64,000 nucleotides of DNA, from positions 186,001 to 250,000 of the forward strand of contig DACV01000002.1 of NCBI GenBank assembly GCA_002494885.1, written 5' to 3'. Made by a program: the position numbers and the translations under genes. Shown piece by piece: positions 1 to 9,737 of the stretch (position 1 is its first letter; each line of letters opens with the position of its first letter). A model generated the notes under the pieces. That model did not search any database, was not told the DNA's origin, and saw only the letters and a program-made list of their open reading frames with translations. Source of the DNA: Methanobacterium sp. UBA44. GTDB taxonomy: Archaea; Methanobacteriota; Methanobacteria; Methanobacteriales; Methanobacteriaceae.

Positions 1-2414
1 AAGGAGGAAATGTAAAATCAGTTCTGGCAATTGCACATGATATAACAGAGCGTAAAATGATAGAAGAGGAGTTAATAAAGAGTGAAAAGAAATTTAGGGC
101 CACCATCGAAGAATCCAATGATGGAATAATGTTAATCAATGAAAAATGGAAAATTATTGAATGGAATTATGCAATGGAGGAAATTACAGGAATTAAAAGG
201 GAGAAGATCTTAGGTTCATTTTTCTGGGATTTTATGTTTAATGTGCTGATTGATGAACGAAAAACTCCTGAAATGCATAAAAAAATTAAATCATCTCTAA
301 TTAAAAATTTAAGAAATAATACAGAACTTCAACCAAATCGTAGAGTAGAAATGGAAATGCAACGTCCTGATGGAGAAAGAATATTTATTGAAAGTACAAT
401 CTATCCTATAAAAACAGAAAAAGGAACAATATATGGAAGTATAACTCGTGATATAACCGAAAATAAAAGATTAGAAGAAGAATTAAAAAATGCAAGGGAT
501 AATCTTGAAAAACAGGTCCAGGAAAGGACAACTGAACTTGAAAACACTTATAAATCATTGAAGATGAGCGAACAAAAATTTAGGGAACTTTTTAATAAAG
601 CGAATGATATGATAACACTTACTGGATTAGAAGAAAGTGGATTGCCCGGCAAATTCATTGAAATAAATGATGTTGCATCGGATAGGCTAGGTTATAGTAG
701 AGAAGAGCTCATAAATATGTCTCCTAAAGATATAATAGTTCCAGAAAAGTTATCAGAGGTTTCAGAGATTGCAGCAAGACTCCAGGTGGATAAAAAGGCC
801 ACATTTGAAACGATTCACTTAACTAAAGATGGAAGAAGAATACCTGTAGAAGTTAACAATCATATTTTTAAATTTGGTGAAAGAAATGTCATTCTTGCAA
901 TCGTTCGTGATATTAGAGAACGTAAAGAAATGGAAGAAGCCTTAAAGGGAAGTGAAGAGAAGTTCAGAGAAATATTTAACAATGCTAACGATATGATTTC
1001 TTTAAATAAAATGAAGGAAACTGGCATGCCTGGAAAATTCATTGAAGTAAATGAAGTAGGAATTAGAAGATTAGGATACAGCAGGGAAGAATTACTTAAT
1101 ATGTCTCCTGTTGATATTGTTGCTCCTGAAAAAAGAAAAGAAATGCCAAAAAACGCTGCAGAACTCAAGAAAAAAGGATATGCTACTTTTGAAATAGATC
1201 ATATGACTAAAAATGGAACCAGAATACCTGTAGAAGTTAATAATCATCTTTTTGAGTTTGTGGGGGAAACAGTAGCTCTGGCTACTTCTCGTGATATTAG
1301 TGAGCGTAAAAAAGCTGAACTGGCTCTAAAGGAAAGTGAAGAACAATATAGGCAATTTTTTAAAGCATCACCAAATTTTACAGTACAGATCGGATTGGAT
1401 GGTGTAATCATTGATGCAAACATCGCGGCTCAAAAAAACCTTGATAAATCAAAAGAAGAATTAATTGGCACAAATTTTGTAGAATTGGACATGCTATTTG
1501 AAGAAGATGTGCCAGTACATGTAGCAAATTTTTCACGTTTACTGCAGGGAGAACTTGTGGAACACTATGAAACCAGAATAAAAGGTAAAAATGGTGAAGT
1601 TCGCTGGGGCGATACATATCCTTTATTATTAACAAAGGAAAATAAACCAAATGCTATTTTAGTAATTTCCCACGATGTCACCGATCGAAAGAGGGCTGAG
1701 GAACAATTGAAAGATACTATCAATGAATTAGAACGTTCAAATGAAGAATTAGAACAATTTGCATATATTACCAGTCATGATCTTCAAGAACCGCTTAGAA
1801 CTATGGGAAGTTATGCAGGATTACTTAAAAGGCGTTATAAAGGAAAATTGGATGAAGATGCCGATGATTTCATTGATTTTATGATTGAAGGGTCTAATAG
1901 AATGAAGGATATGATCCAGGCATTACTTGAATATTCGCGTGTAGGAACGAAAGGAGAAAAATTCAGAGAATTTAACGCAGAAGAAAGCTTACGCACTGCC
2001 ATATACAATTTAAGAACATCTATTGATGAAAATAACGCATTGATTAGCCATGATCCACTCCCAACTATTTATGCAGATCCCAATCAAATAACACGGTTAT
2101 TCCAGAACTTAATCAGCAATTCTATTAAATTCCGTAAAAAAGATGTACATCCAGAGATCTATATTTCAGCTCAAAAAAGTGAAGATGAATGGGTTTTTTC
2201 AGTTAGAGATAATAGCATTGGAATGGAACAGGAATATACAGATCGTATATTTGAGATTTTCAGACGATTACATCCTATTGGAGAATATCCGGGTGCAGGA
2301 ATAGGCCTTGCAATTGTAAAAAGAATTATTGATAGGCATGGGGGTCGTATCTGGGTTGAATCTGAATTAGGAAAGGGTTCAACCTTTTATTTCACCATAC
2401 CAGTAAAAAAATAA
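1..2414 (+). CDS. multi-PAS sensor histidine kinase, 5' end outside window
   Basis: The frame is already open at base 3 and reads through a PAS-domain ending (...LAIAHDITERK) straight into the first internal Met at 57, so the true start lies upstream of the window. Counted from that Met there are four further PAS/PAC units (about 10-130, 170-295, 300-425, 430-555), joined by short coiled coils, then a HisKA dimerisation helix with the phospho-acceptor His574 in SHDLQEPLR, and a C-terminal HATPase domain (about 690-783) with an N-box (NLISNSIKF), a G2 box (GAGIGLAIV) and the ending GSTFYFTIP. The usual DNGIG box reads DNSIGM here. PAS 2 and 3 look like a recent internal duplication. No transmembrane segment is seen in the visible part, so it is probably a cytoplasmic sensor. 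No response regulator lies next to it. Ligand unknown. Confidence 0.93.
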   Translation, partial: GGNVKSVLAIAHDITERKMIEEELIKSEKKFRATIEESNDGIMLINEKWKIIEWNYAMEEITGIKREKILGSFFWDFMFNVLIDERKTPEMHKKIKSSLIKNLRNNTELQPNRRVEMEMQRPDGERIFIESTIYPIKTEKGTIYGSITRDITENKRLEEELKNARDNLEKQVQERTTELENTYKSLKMSEQKFRELFNKANDMITLTGLEESGLPGKFIEINDVASDRLGYSREELINMSPKDIIVPEKLSEVSEIAARLQVDKKATFETIHLTKDGRRIPVEVNNHIFKFGERNVILAIVRDIRERKEMEEALKGSEEKFREIFNNANDMISLNKMKETGMPGKFIEVNEVGIRRLGYSREELLNMSPVDIVAPEKRKEMPKNAAELKKKGYATFEIDHMTKNGTRIPVEVNNHLFEFVGETVALATSRDISERKKAELALKESEEQYRQFFKASPNFTVQIGLDGVIIDANIAAQKNLDKSKEELIGTNFVELDMLFEEDVPVHVANFSRLLQGELVEHYETRIKGKNGEVRWGDTYPLLLTKENKPNAILVISHDVTDRKRAEEQLKDTINELERSNEELEQFAYITSHDLQEPLRTMGSYAGLLKRRYKGKLDEDADDFIDFMIEGSNRMKDMIQALLEYSRVGTKGEKFREFNAEESLRTAIYNLRTSIDENNALISHDPLPTIYADPNQITRLFQNLISNSIKFRKKDVHPEIYISAQKSEDEWVFSVRDNSIGMEQEYTDRIFEIFRRLHPIGEYPGAGIGLAIVKRIIDRHGGRIWVESELGKGSTFYFTIPVKK

Positions 2415-2416
2415 GA

Positions 2417-2851
2417 TTATTCTGGCGCTCCACCAGCACCACCAACATTTTCACCAGTTTCTGGATCAATGTGAATTTCACCAACTTGCTTGCTGTTGGA
2501 TAAGACTGGAACAACATCAGTCTCTTTGTCACCTATTTTTATTCTCTTAGGCTTTCCTGCTACTGCTCCTTCTTCTTCAATATATTTTTGTGCAATTGAT
2601 TGAGAATCGTAATTTGGACTGCTTTGTCTGGAGCTGTTTTTTGAACTTTGATCGCTGGAACTTTTTTCTAATTTATCAGATGATTCCGGATTCAGTGATT
2701 TATTGGAGTCATTAATATCAGGGTTTGTAGAGTTTAGTATAGGATTACTTATTCCAAGCATTTGATCCCTGTCTTTAAATTGATAGCCAGTTACACCAAT
2801 ACATGCAACGAGTAAAATTCCAGTTAAAAATAATGCTTTTCTTTTAATCAT
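2417..2851 (-). CDS. secreted or membrane-anchored protein with PepSY-like C terminus
   Basis: 144 residues. The first 22 form a signal or anchor segment: a basic start (MIKRK) followed by a hydrophobic stretch up to VTGY. Residues about 35-80 are a Ser/Asn-rich, low-complexity linker. The last 60 residues (SIAQKYIEEEGAVAG... to IHIDPETGENVGG) resemble a PepSY repeat: a helix followed by strands ending in a D-P-x-T-G turn. PepSY domains are often extracytoplasmic and can inhibit proteases, but no function can be assigned here. The SD GAGGTGG precedes the ATG. Converges with the kinase, only 2 nt between stops. Confidence 0.75.
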   Translation of the reverse strand: MIKRKALFLTGILLVACIGVTGYQFKDRDQMLGISNPILNSTNPDINDSNKSLNPESSDKLEKSSSDQSSKNSSRQSSPNYDSQSIAQKYIEEEGAVAGKPKRIKIGDKETDVVPVLSNSKQVGEIHIDPETGENVGGAGGAPE

Positions 2852-3242
2852 ACCACCTCTTCATAAAACTGTATCTTTTATTATGTTTCTCATAAGTTAT
2901 AACTATGATGTTTAATGCATTTTAGATACCAAATTTTACATACTTTAAAGAATAAGTATCAAGATTATACAGGATAGAATAAAAATAATTAAGCGAACAT
3001 GGGTTAAATGGTTCTGGGAAAAGATTAATAATTCTTGCAGTGTTTCTAATAAATAGATTTATTAATTGAATTTGCTTAATAAAGCGTGGAAATTAATTTG
3101 ATTGTTTATTAAAACTAATAAAGTTAAAAAGATATATTATAAATAAAAAAAATAATTTTAAATCTTTAATCACGGCTTTTAGGGTTAATAATTTCTGTCA
3201 ATGGCTCGATTTTAAATTAAGGTATAATTTAAGTGATCATTA
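2852..3242. other. gene-free A+T-rich intergenic stretch
   Basis: About 390 bp without a supportable ORF on either strand. It should carry the promoter of the minus-strand PepSY-like gene at its left end. I see no tRNA, repeat or clear hairpin in it. Confidence 0.5.
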
Positions 3243-3500
3243 CTAATCTTCATTTTTCATTTCCATAACTTCAAAGAAAACTGCCCACAGATGTTTGCAA
3301 AGAAAGCTACCTGGCTCTCTTTCGCTTCTATACTGGTAATCATCGCAATCGCATATCCAGACATTTTCATTCATGCTTACCTGATAGTTTTCTTTTCTGG
3401 ATCCTTTTACGTTGAATATCATTAAATCATCATCAAATAATTCAATTTCTACATTTCCTTTTTTATATAGTTTCAAGCCTTCCTTCATCCTATTTGCCAT
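3243..3500 (-). CDS. SWIM zinc-finger protein
   Basis: 85 residues. The C-terminal half carries the SWIM signature CxC-x15-CxH: Cys50, Cys52, Cys68, His70 (ICDCDDYQ... and FLCKHLW). SWIM fingers bind zinc and mediate DNA or protein contacts. In archaea they occur as small free-standing proteins, some beside helicases. Here the gene lies just downstream (88 nt) of an MrfA-like helicase on the same strand, so a functional link is plausible but not shown. SD GGGTG before the ATG. Confidence 0.85.
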   Translation of the reverse strand: MANRMKEGLKLYKKGNVEIELFDDDLMIFNVKGSRKENYQVSMNENVWICDCDDYQYRSEREPGSFLCKHLWAVFFEVMEMKNED

Positions 3501-3588
3501 AATACACCCACAACAATGTTTAAATTTAAATAATGCTTTATCAGATTAACTAATGGCTCAAAGGAGTCATTTTAACATAATAATGTTA

Positions 3589-5865
3589 TTATCTTTCTAT
3601 TTCCATTAAATCAAGTAATTGCTCTATTATAAAAATTGTACCTTTCTTATCAAGAGGTTTATTGTCATTACCGCATTTAGGTGAATATATACATGCCGGA
3701 CATCCTTCTTCGCATGTACAGTCTCTAACAAGCTCATAGGTCATTTTTAATGTCTCTTCCATAAATTCATATGCCTTTTCAGTTAATCCAATACCTCCTT
3801 CAAAACCATCATAAATGAAAATTGTTGCCATTTTTGTATCATTATGATTGGCTGTAGAAACTCCTCCAACGTCAAATCTGTCGCACATAACATGGAATGG
3901 AATTATGGATATCATGGCATGCTCTAATCCATGTATGCCTCCTTCAAATATGTTTTCTCCAGATAAAGCGCATTTTATACCATCTTTAACACTTTCGGGT
4001 AATGTAATCCATAATCCTTTGGTTTTAAACTGTATTGGGGGTAGATTAAGGTTTCTAACACTTATTACCTGACTTTTTTCAATTATCTTATATTTTGGAT
4101 AGAATTCACTTACTTTAAGCTCTCCAAAAGAAATTTTAAGCTTTCCTATTTCTCTCTGATTAATTTCTTTAATTATTTTGATATCAATATCCTTCTGGAC
4201 GCTTGTATGGGTATCCAAGTCCTTTTTGGCTACTTTAATGGTATTATTTACTGAATTAAAATCATAGACAATGTAGGTATCGCCCTGGTTGATAAGCACT
4301 GCTCCCTGATGTGCCTCTGTATAAGCCTGTCTTTTATCCATGGTTTCCAGGAGTTTTCCCTTATGATAAACTTTAAAAATTTCAGAAGAAATGCTGCTTA
4401 AATTTACTTTGAATGGAGGGTAATCTGTTCCTGAGTAGACCCATGTGTCCGATGATTTTTGTATTAATTTTTTGGAGGCCAGCGATTTAATATGATCTTC
4501 GAGAGAGCATTCAAAGTCAATTTTAATTAACTTTGGATTTACTGGCATTTCTTTTGCAGCACACATAAGATGTCCTTCGATGATATGGAAATTTGATAGG
4601 TCAATAATTGCATGTTCATGAGGTCTATCAAAAAAGACTGATGGATGCTTCATAAAGTATTGATCTAATGGATTTTGAAATGCAACGAAAGTTACAATGG
4701 AATCATCAGTTCCCCGACCTGCTCGACCTGCCTGCTGCCATGTGGACATTATTGTTCCGGGATAGCCAGATATTACAACGGCATCCAGTGAACCAATATC
4801 AATACCTAATTCCAGGGCATTTGTAGCAGTTACTCCCCTTAATTCGCCATTTTTAAGCCTATTTTCTATGTTTCGCCTATCCTTTGCCAGATAACCTGCC
4901 CTGTATGCAGAAATCTTTTCTGCAAGTCCTTCATTTATTTCTAATATTTCTTTTTTGGAACGTCTAGCAATTAACTCCGCCATTTTTCGTGAGGTTGTAA
5001 AGCAAATGGTTTGTAAATTGTTAATTAGAAATAACTGAAATAAATTTTGGGATTCTACGTGGGTAGTGGTTTTTCCTTCACCATCGAAATATGGATTGTA
5101 GAATATAAAGTGTTTTTTTCCCTTGGGCGAACCATCCTGGGAAATTAATTTGAATTTAAGCCCTGTTAGTTTTTCACTGAACTCAAGGGGATTGGCAAGA
5201 GTTGCTGTCGATAAAACAAATTGAGGGTTAGAGCCATAATAGTTGCATATTCTTTGAAACCTTCTGATTAAAAAGGCAACATTGGAGCCAAAAACACCTC
5301 TATACTGGTGAGCTTCATCTATAACCACAAATTTAAGGTTACTTAAGAAATCTTCCCATTGATGATGCCAGGGTAGGACATTGTGTAACTCATAGGGATT
5401 GGTTATAATTATCCTTGAGTTTTTTCTTATTTTTCTTTTTTGTTCTTTGGAGGTGTCTCCATCATAAACTGCAGGATCAAGTTCGGTTCCACAATATTTT
5501 TCAAGTTCTTTCATTGATTTAAGCTGATCGTTTGCAAGCGCTTTTGCTGGATAAATATAAAGAGCAGAAGCATTATCGTCTTGAATCAATTTTTCAAAAA
5601 TGGGGATATTAAATGCAAGGGTCTTACCAGAGGCAGTTGGAGTGGTTATTGTAACATTTTTACCGCTTCTAAGATGGTCAATAGCATCGCACTGGTGCTG
5701 GTAAAGTTTAATATTCTTTTTTAACAGATAATTTTTTATGTATTGAGGTAAAATTGCTTTTGTCTCGCCATATGATGCTTTTTGATGGTCAAGAACTTTT
5801 ATATATGTTACCCTGTTTTTATACCACTTTAATGAATGCAGTGTTTTTAATGTTTTTTCTATCAT
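3589..5865 (-). CDS. MrfA/YprA-type DEAH-box helicase with C-terminal Cys cluster (DUF1998)
   Basis: 758 residues. The N-terminal RecA-like domain has Walker A (TTPTASGKT, 74-82), DEAH at 183-186 and motif III (LSTATL). The second RecA domain has the Ala-Leu-Glu-x-Gly-Ile-Asp and GRAGRG motifs (motifs V and VI). The C-terminal DUF1998-type domain ends in a metal-binding cluster: Cys716, Cys718, Cys722, Cys725 and Cys731. This architecture matches the MrfA/YprA family of SF2 helicases, linked in bacteria to repair of mitomycin C adducts. A DNA repair role here is inference from family. The gene appears complete, and the ATG is preceded by GGAAT. Confidence 0.92.
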   Translation of the reverse strand: MIEKTLKTLHSLKWYKNRVTYIKVLDHQKASYGETKAILPQYIKNYLLKKNIKLYQHQCDAIDHLRSGKNVTITTPTASGKTLAFNIPIFEKLIQDDNASALYIYPAKALANDQLKSMKELEKYCGTELDPAVYDGDTSKEQKRKIRKNSRIIITNPYELHNVLPWHHQWEDFLSNLKFVVIDEAHQYRGVFGSNVAFLIRRFQRICNYYGSNPQFVLSTATLANPLEFSEKLTGLKFKLISQDGSPKGKKHFIFYNPYFDGEGKTTTHVESQNLFQLFLINNLQTICFTTSRKMAELIARRSKKEILEINEGLAEKISAYRAGYLAKDRRNIENRLKNGELRGVTATNALELGIDIGSLDAVVISGYPGTIMSTWQQAGRAGRGTDDSIVTFVAFQNPLDQYFMKHPSVFFDRPHEHAIIDLSNFHIIEGHLMCAAKEMPVNPKLIKIDFECSLEDHIKSLASKKLIQKSSDTWVYSGTDYPPFKVNLSSISSEIFKVYHKGKLLETMDKRQAYTEAHQGAVLINQGDTYIVYDFNSVNNTIKVAKKDLDTHTSVQKDIDIKIIKEINQREIGKLKISFGELKVSEFYPKYKIIEKSQVISVRNLNLPPIQFKTKGLWITLPESVKDGIKCALSGENIFEGGIHGLEHAMISIIPFHVMCDRFDVGGVSTANHNDTKMATIFIYDGFEGGIGLTEKAYEFMEETLKMTYELVRDCTCEEGCPACIYSPKCGNDNKPLDKKGTIFIIEQLLDLMEIER

Positions 5866-6091
5866 TAACGATTCCTTTTTTTAGTATGCAGTTTATAAAA
5901 TAAGAATAATACATGGTAAGGCATTATAAATGAATCTATATTCCAAACAACGATTAAATAATATGAATTGATTAAACTGATTTAAAAATCTTTTCTTTAA
6001 AATAGGAACATGGCTAAAATTAGAAAATCAAAAAATATTCAGACTATATGATATTAAATATGGGATAAGGGAGATATTCTCCCCAAAATAC

Positions 6092-6283
6092 TTATTTACT
6101 ATTCATTAAAGCCATTTTGCTTGTAACAATCATTTTAGCTCTTAAAAGGATATTATCTGAATATTCTCTGTGATCTATTTCAGATTCTATTCTTCCAAGC
6201 AAGGACTTTAATTCTACATGTTTGCATCGGTAGGCTTCATCTAAAAGATTGTTAGATATGTTTCTATTATTAATATAATCCAT
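6092..6283 (-). CDS. small helical protein, paralogue of the gene at 51816
   Basis: 63 residues from ATG 6283. The SD GGAGGT lies 7 nt upstream and decides this start over an in-frame TTG at 6298 that overlaps the SD itself. The sequence is predicted to be all helical and charged, with the pattern LLDEAYRCKHVELKSLL... and LRAKMIVTSKMALM. It aligns over about 50 residues with the 66-residue protein at 51816-52016 (Cys-Arg/Lys, E-L-[KR]-x-L-L, E-I-E/D, A-K-x-I-[IV]-T-S-[KR]-[ML]-A-[LS]-M). Not recognised as a named family; function unknown. Confidence 0.65.
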   Translation of the reverse strand: MDYINNRNISNNLLDEAYRCKHVELKSLLGRIESEIDHREYSDNILLRAKMIVTSKMALMNSK

Positions 6284-6400
6284 CCATTTTACCTCCAATT
6301 ACATAAGGGATGTAATATTATTTGTATTACTATATATTTAGATTTTATGGTTCTGCATAGAATTTTTATATTCTTCAATAGTTTTTAATGAATAGAAAAA

Positions 6401-7171
6401 TTATAATTCGACATCTAATCCTACAGGACAATGATCAGAGCCAACCACGTCACTTAAAATGTATGATGATTTAATCATATCTTCAAATTCTTCATTTATA
6501 AAGAAATAATCGAGCCTCCATCCTACATTTCTATCTCTTGCTTTTGTTCTATAGCTCCACCAGGTATACTGGTCAGTTTGGCTGTTAAACATTCTAAAAG
6601 TATCTATGTATCCATGGCTTAAAAATTTATCAATCCAGGCGCGTTCTTCAGGTAAGAAGCCTGAAATTTTTTCATTTGCCTTTGGTCTTGCCAGATCTAT
6701 CTCTTTATGGGCTGTATTTAGGTCTCCGCAAATTACCACGTTTTTACCCATTTCTTTCAAGTTATCTGCGTAATCAAGAAGAGCATCATAGAATTCTAAT
6801 TTATAAAGAAGTCTTTCAGGGGACATTTTACCATTTGGGAAATATATATTGAGAAGAATAAATTCTTTGTAATGTGCAATTAGTATTCTACCTTCATCAT
6901 CAAATTTTTTGATTCCAAATCCATATTCCACTTTTTCGGGCTTTATTTTGGTATATAAGGCTACTCCACTATACCCTTTTTTTTCTGCACCTTTAAAATA
7001 GGAATAATATCCATCAACATTTTTTAGAGTCTTGGGAAGTTGTTCTTGGGAAGCTTTTGTTTCTTGAATGCATAAAATATCCGGATTTTCTTCTAAAAAC
7101 CATTTAATGAATCCTTTTTTATGTATGGCCCTTAAACCATTTACGTTCCATGAGTAGATTTGCAATGTCAT
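6401..7171 (-). CDS. xth: exodeoxyribonuclease III / AP endonuclease
   Basis: 256 residues, the usual length for ExoIII. It repairs abasic sites by cutting the phosphodiester bond 5' to the lesion and has 3'-5' exonuclease activity. Conserved metal-binding and catalytic motifs are present: N-terminal WNVNGLRA, IQETKA, YSGVALYTK, GDLNTAH, and the C-terminal GSDHCPV with the catalytic Asp-His. The start ATG has SD GAGAGATGA. It sits alone between a small ORF and a divergent sortase gene. Confidence 0.96.
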   Translation of the reverse strand: MTLQIYSWNVNGLRAIHKKGFIKWFLEENPDILCIQETKASQEQLPKTLKNVDGYYSYFKGAEKKGYSGVALYTKIKPEKVEYGFGIKKFDDEGRILIAHYKEFILLNIYFPNGKMSPERLLYKLEFYDALLDYADNLKEMGKNVVICGDLNTAHKEIDLARPKANEKISGFLPEERAWIDKFLSHGYIDTFRMFNSQTDQYTWWSYRTKARDRNVGWRLDYFFINEEFEDMIKSSYILSDVVGSDHCPVGLDVEL

Positions 7172-7384
7172 TTTTTCATCTCTCTTTTAAAACCCTGATT
7201 TATGCTTTGATTTAATTTAAATTTTTAAATAGTTTTGTTTTTGCTTATAAAACAATAAATATAAGTTCATATATAATCATACTAATATCTAAATTAGTAT
7301 TAAAAAAGAAATAAATTTATATAAGTAAGGATTAATAAGGATAAAAATAATGTATTCATAAAATTGTATTGGAGCGAATATTAA

Positions 7385-8347
7385 TTGAAAAAATTCATGT
7401 TCATAACTGGTTTATTGATTTTAGTCATTGCAGCATCAGGATTTGTAAATTTTAACACCCAGAATAAAATAAAGCATTATGAAATGGGTGAACTATCCTT
7501 TGATTATCCGGATACCTGGAATATAACCAGTGAAGATAATTCAACGGTATCTTTTTTTGATACTGAAGATTTATATAATGTTACTATTATTAAGCAAAGA
7601 AAACCACAAGGCTATTCTTTAAAAAATAGTTTAGAATTAAATTCTGCAGGTAATATTAATAAAAACTTCCAGTTATTATCAAAAAATAATTTAACTGTAA
7701 ATGGGCTTGAAGCATATGAAAATAATTATCGTATAAATGATACACAAAGAAAAGAAATATGGTTTGAGAAAAATAACAAAATTTATTCTGTAATTTATAC
7801 CGGGCCCAGCAACATAGAAAATGAAGACTTTTCAATTTTAAATCTAAACCTCATAAATAGTAAAGGCTCTTTTGATAAAGCTGTTAACAGTATACAGATT
7901 AAAGATAATGCCAGTGCAAGCCAATCCACCCATTGGGCAGAACTTTCAATACCCTCAATTCACGCAGAATGGTGGATAACTTCTAAATCAGTAAATACAG
8001 CTAATTCTGTTTACCACATGCCTAATAGTTATTATCCTGGAGAAAAAGGCGAAATGGCTTTAATGGGCCATCATACAACACATCATGCCCCATTCTTGTA
8101 TATTAATACATTAGATCCAGGAGATGAAGTAATAATAAAGGATTTCCTTACTCAGAAGAAATACATATATGAGGTTGAATACAACGGAGATATAAGATGG
8201 GGTGTTAAAGGTAAAGACATTGAATATAAAGCAAGTGAAGAACCCAAACTTCTTTTAATAACATGTTATCCTCCTGGTTATTCAAGGGCAGCATGGATTG
8301 TTCATGCAAAGCTTGTATCAGTACAACCATTAGATAAGGAAGATTAA
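7385..8347 (+). CDS. class D/E-like sortase with N-terminal PsbP-like domain
   Basis: 320 residues, TTG start. GGAG lies 10 nt upstream, while the next in-frame ATG (7397) is too far from it. Residues 1-22 are a signal anchor (FMFITGLLILVIAASGF). Residues about 30-170 look like a PsbP/YoaF-type lipid- or ligand-binding domain. The C-terminal part is a sortase transpeptidase: a His cluster in ALMGHHTTHHAP (His229-His234), the catalytic Cys294 in LLLITCYPPG and Arg301 in YSRAAW. It should cleave sorting signals at the outer face of the membrane. No obvious substrate gene with a sorting motif is adjacent. A hairpin follows the stop codon. Confidence 0.88.
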   Translation: MKKFMFITGLLILVIAASGFVNFNTQNKIKHYEMGELSFDYPDTWNITSEDNSTVSFFDTEDLYNVTIIKQRKPQGYSLKNSLELNSAGNINKNFQLLSKNNLTVNGLEAYENNYRINDTQRKEIWFEKNNKIYSVIYTGPSNIENEDFSILNLNLINSKGSFDKAVNSIQIKDNASASQSTHWAELSIPSIHAEWWITSKSVNTANSVYHMPNSYYPGEKGEMALMGHHTTHHAPFLYINTLDPGDEVIIKDFLTQKKYIYEVEYNGDIRWGVKGKDIEYKASEEPKLLLITCYPPGYSRAAWIVHAKLVSVQPLDKED

Positions 8348-8360
8348 ATAAAAAAAACTT

Positions 8361-8381
8361 TAATTGGTAGGTTACCAATTA
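8361..8381 (+). terminator. perfect 9-bp hairpin after the sortase gene
   Basis: TAATTGGTA, a 3-nt loop, then TACCAATTA, starting 14 nt after the sortase stop and preceded by a run of A. It could be a transcript-end hairpin or the boundary of the dispersed repeat that begins inside its right arm. No strong U-run follows it. Confidence 0.4.
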
Positions 8382-8514
8382 TTGTGAAGAACCTGAGTAA
8401 TTAAACTTTACTTAAACAAAATAACCTGTTTAAAAGAGTATAAGACTTCAACCCTAATCAATTAATGAATAAAACAAAATCAAAGTATAAAAAAAATAAG
8501 TATCTAACTATAAT
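8377..8514. repeat. dispersed intergenic repeat, copy A (about 137 bp)
   Basis: About 138 bp, roughly 90 percent identical in the same orientation to 53162-53298. Shared blocks include GTGAAGAACCTG, ATAACCTGTTTAAAAGAG, AAGACTTCAACC and ATTAATGAATAAAACAAAAT. Differences are scattered substitutions and 1-2 nt indels in A-runs. Neither copy contains a conserved long ORF. It could be an IS end, a MITE-like unit or a small RNA. Confidence 0.75.
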
Positions 8515-8593
8515 AATGAAAAAGAATAAATAAATTAGGATATAAGACAAAATTAAATATTAACATTTATTTTATGTTTAAGGAGTGAAAAAC

Positions 8594-8791
8594 TTGGTAG
8601 AGGTAGCGACAGTAAGTGGAACTTTAATATTTTCTCATGTAATTCCGGCAATTTTCGGATTTTTGAGTATTTTACTTATTATATCTGGAATAATGGATAA
8701 TAAAATGGAATATACTCTTGGAGGGATAGGACTCTTTTTTGCTGCAGCACTACTTCCATTTGTAATTCTTCCATTGTTGTTAGGAATATAA
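8594..8791 (+). CDS. small two-helix membrane protein
   Basis: 65 residues from TTG 8594. AGGAG at 8581-8585 lies 8 nt upstream of that codon; the in-frame GTG at 8585 overlaps the SD itself and is rejected. Two hydrophobic segments (about 10-30 and 42-63) are separated by a short loop DNKMEYTLGG. Function is not recognisable. It stands between repeat copy A and a convergent kinase gene. Confidence 0.6.
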   Translation: MVEVATVSGTLIFSHVIPAIFGFLSILLIISGIMDNKMEYTLGGIGLFFAAALLPFVILPLLLGI

Positions 8792-8794
8792 ATT

Positions 8795-9682
8795 TTATAT
8801 TTCCATTCTTTTTTCAATTAAATCCCTTTTTTTGTTAAAGGGGCCTTTATTTTCGAGTTTTATAACGGCAGCAGCGGCTGCAAATTTTCCACATTCCAGA
8901 GGGTCTTCTATTTGGATTTTCCTTGCAGAATATGCTGCCATGAAGGTATCTCCTAATCCAGTAGGATCTATTATTTGATTTGCTTGAAAAGCAGGTATTC
9001 TATAGATTTTCCCGGATTTATTTGAGTAGATCAAAGCCCCATTACTTCCTTGAGTTATAATTACTTCTTCTGGGCCAAATGAAGCCAGAATTCTTGCAGT
9101 TTCTTCTAATGAAATATCTTTATCAAGGATAACTTTTGCTTCAATTTCATCCATAAAAAGAATTTTGATAAACTTTAAGAACTTTTTAAAGTCATTCCAT
9201 GGGTTTAGAACTATTTTATCTTCTTTTAAATGCCTTAAGTACCCTTGAGCCCCAAGGTAAATTGGAATTTCAAATTTAGATAAAAATTCAATGGTCTGTA
9301 GAGGGATATCATAAGGACAAAGTGGACCCAATAGGATAACATCAATGTCTTTTAAATTAAAATTAGCTATATCTTCAGGGTTTATAGGATTAAATGGAAT
9401 ATTAGCCTTTTGTATCCTGAAATCAGGATCATCTGTAGGATAAATATTTTGAAACTCAATAGTTTTGTGTTTAAATAAGGGAATTATTTCAATACATTCG
9501 CCAAATTCATCCAGTAAATATTTATCATCCTTTGAAAGGGTAATAAGTGCTCTGGTGTTTATCTGGAGGTTTTCCATGACGTTGGATTGATAATAAACTG
9601 ACCCTCCAACAGATTTATGGGTTTCATTATTTTTTATTACTCTGTCTTTAGATAATGGACCAATTAGTGCGATATGCGACAT
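8795..9682 (-). CDS. PfkB-family carbohydrate/nucleoside kinase
   Basis: 295 residues. N-terminal pattern VGGSVYYQS (substrate-binding Gly-Gly) and the C-terminal PfkB signature DPTGLGDTFMAAY (239-251), with Asp245 as the expected catalytic base. This is the ribokinase fold, which phosphorylates a sugar or nucleoside hydroxyl with ATP. The substrate cannot be told from sequence. It is co-directional with and 55 nt downstream of a HisA-like gene, so the two may act in one pathway (inference). SD GAGA before the ATG. Confidence 0.88.
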   Translation of the reverse strand: MSHIALIGPLSKDRVIKNNETHKSVGGSVYYQSNVMENLQINTRALITLSKDDKYLLDEFGECIEIIPLFKHKTIEFQNIYPTDDPDFRIQKANIPFNPINPEDIANFNLKDIDVILLGPLCPYDIPLQTIEFLSKFEIPIYLGAQGYLRHLKEDKIVLNPWNDFKKFLKFIKILFMDEIEAKVILDKDISLEETARILASFGPEEVIITQGSNGALIYSNKSGKIYRIPAFQANQIIDPTGLGDTFMAAYSARKIQIEDPLECGKFAAAAAVIKLENKGPFNKKRDLIEKRMEI

Positions 9683-9737
9683 TTTATCTCTCTAATTATA
9701 TTTTCAAATCTTTGACAGGTCTTCAATCAAATGCTGT

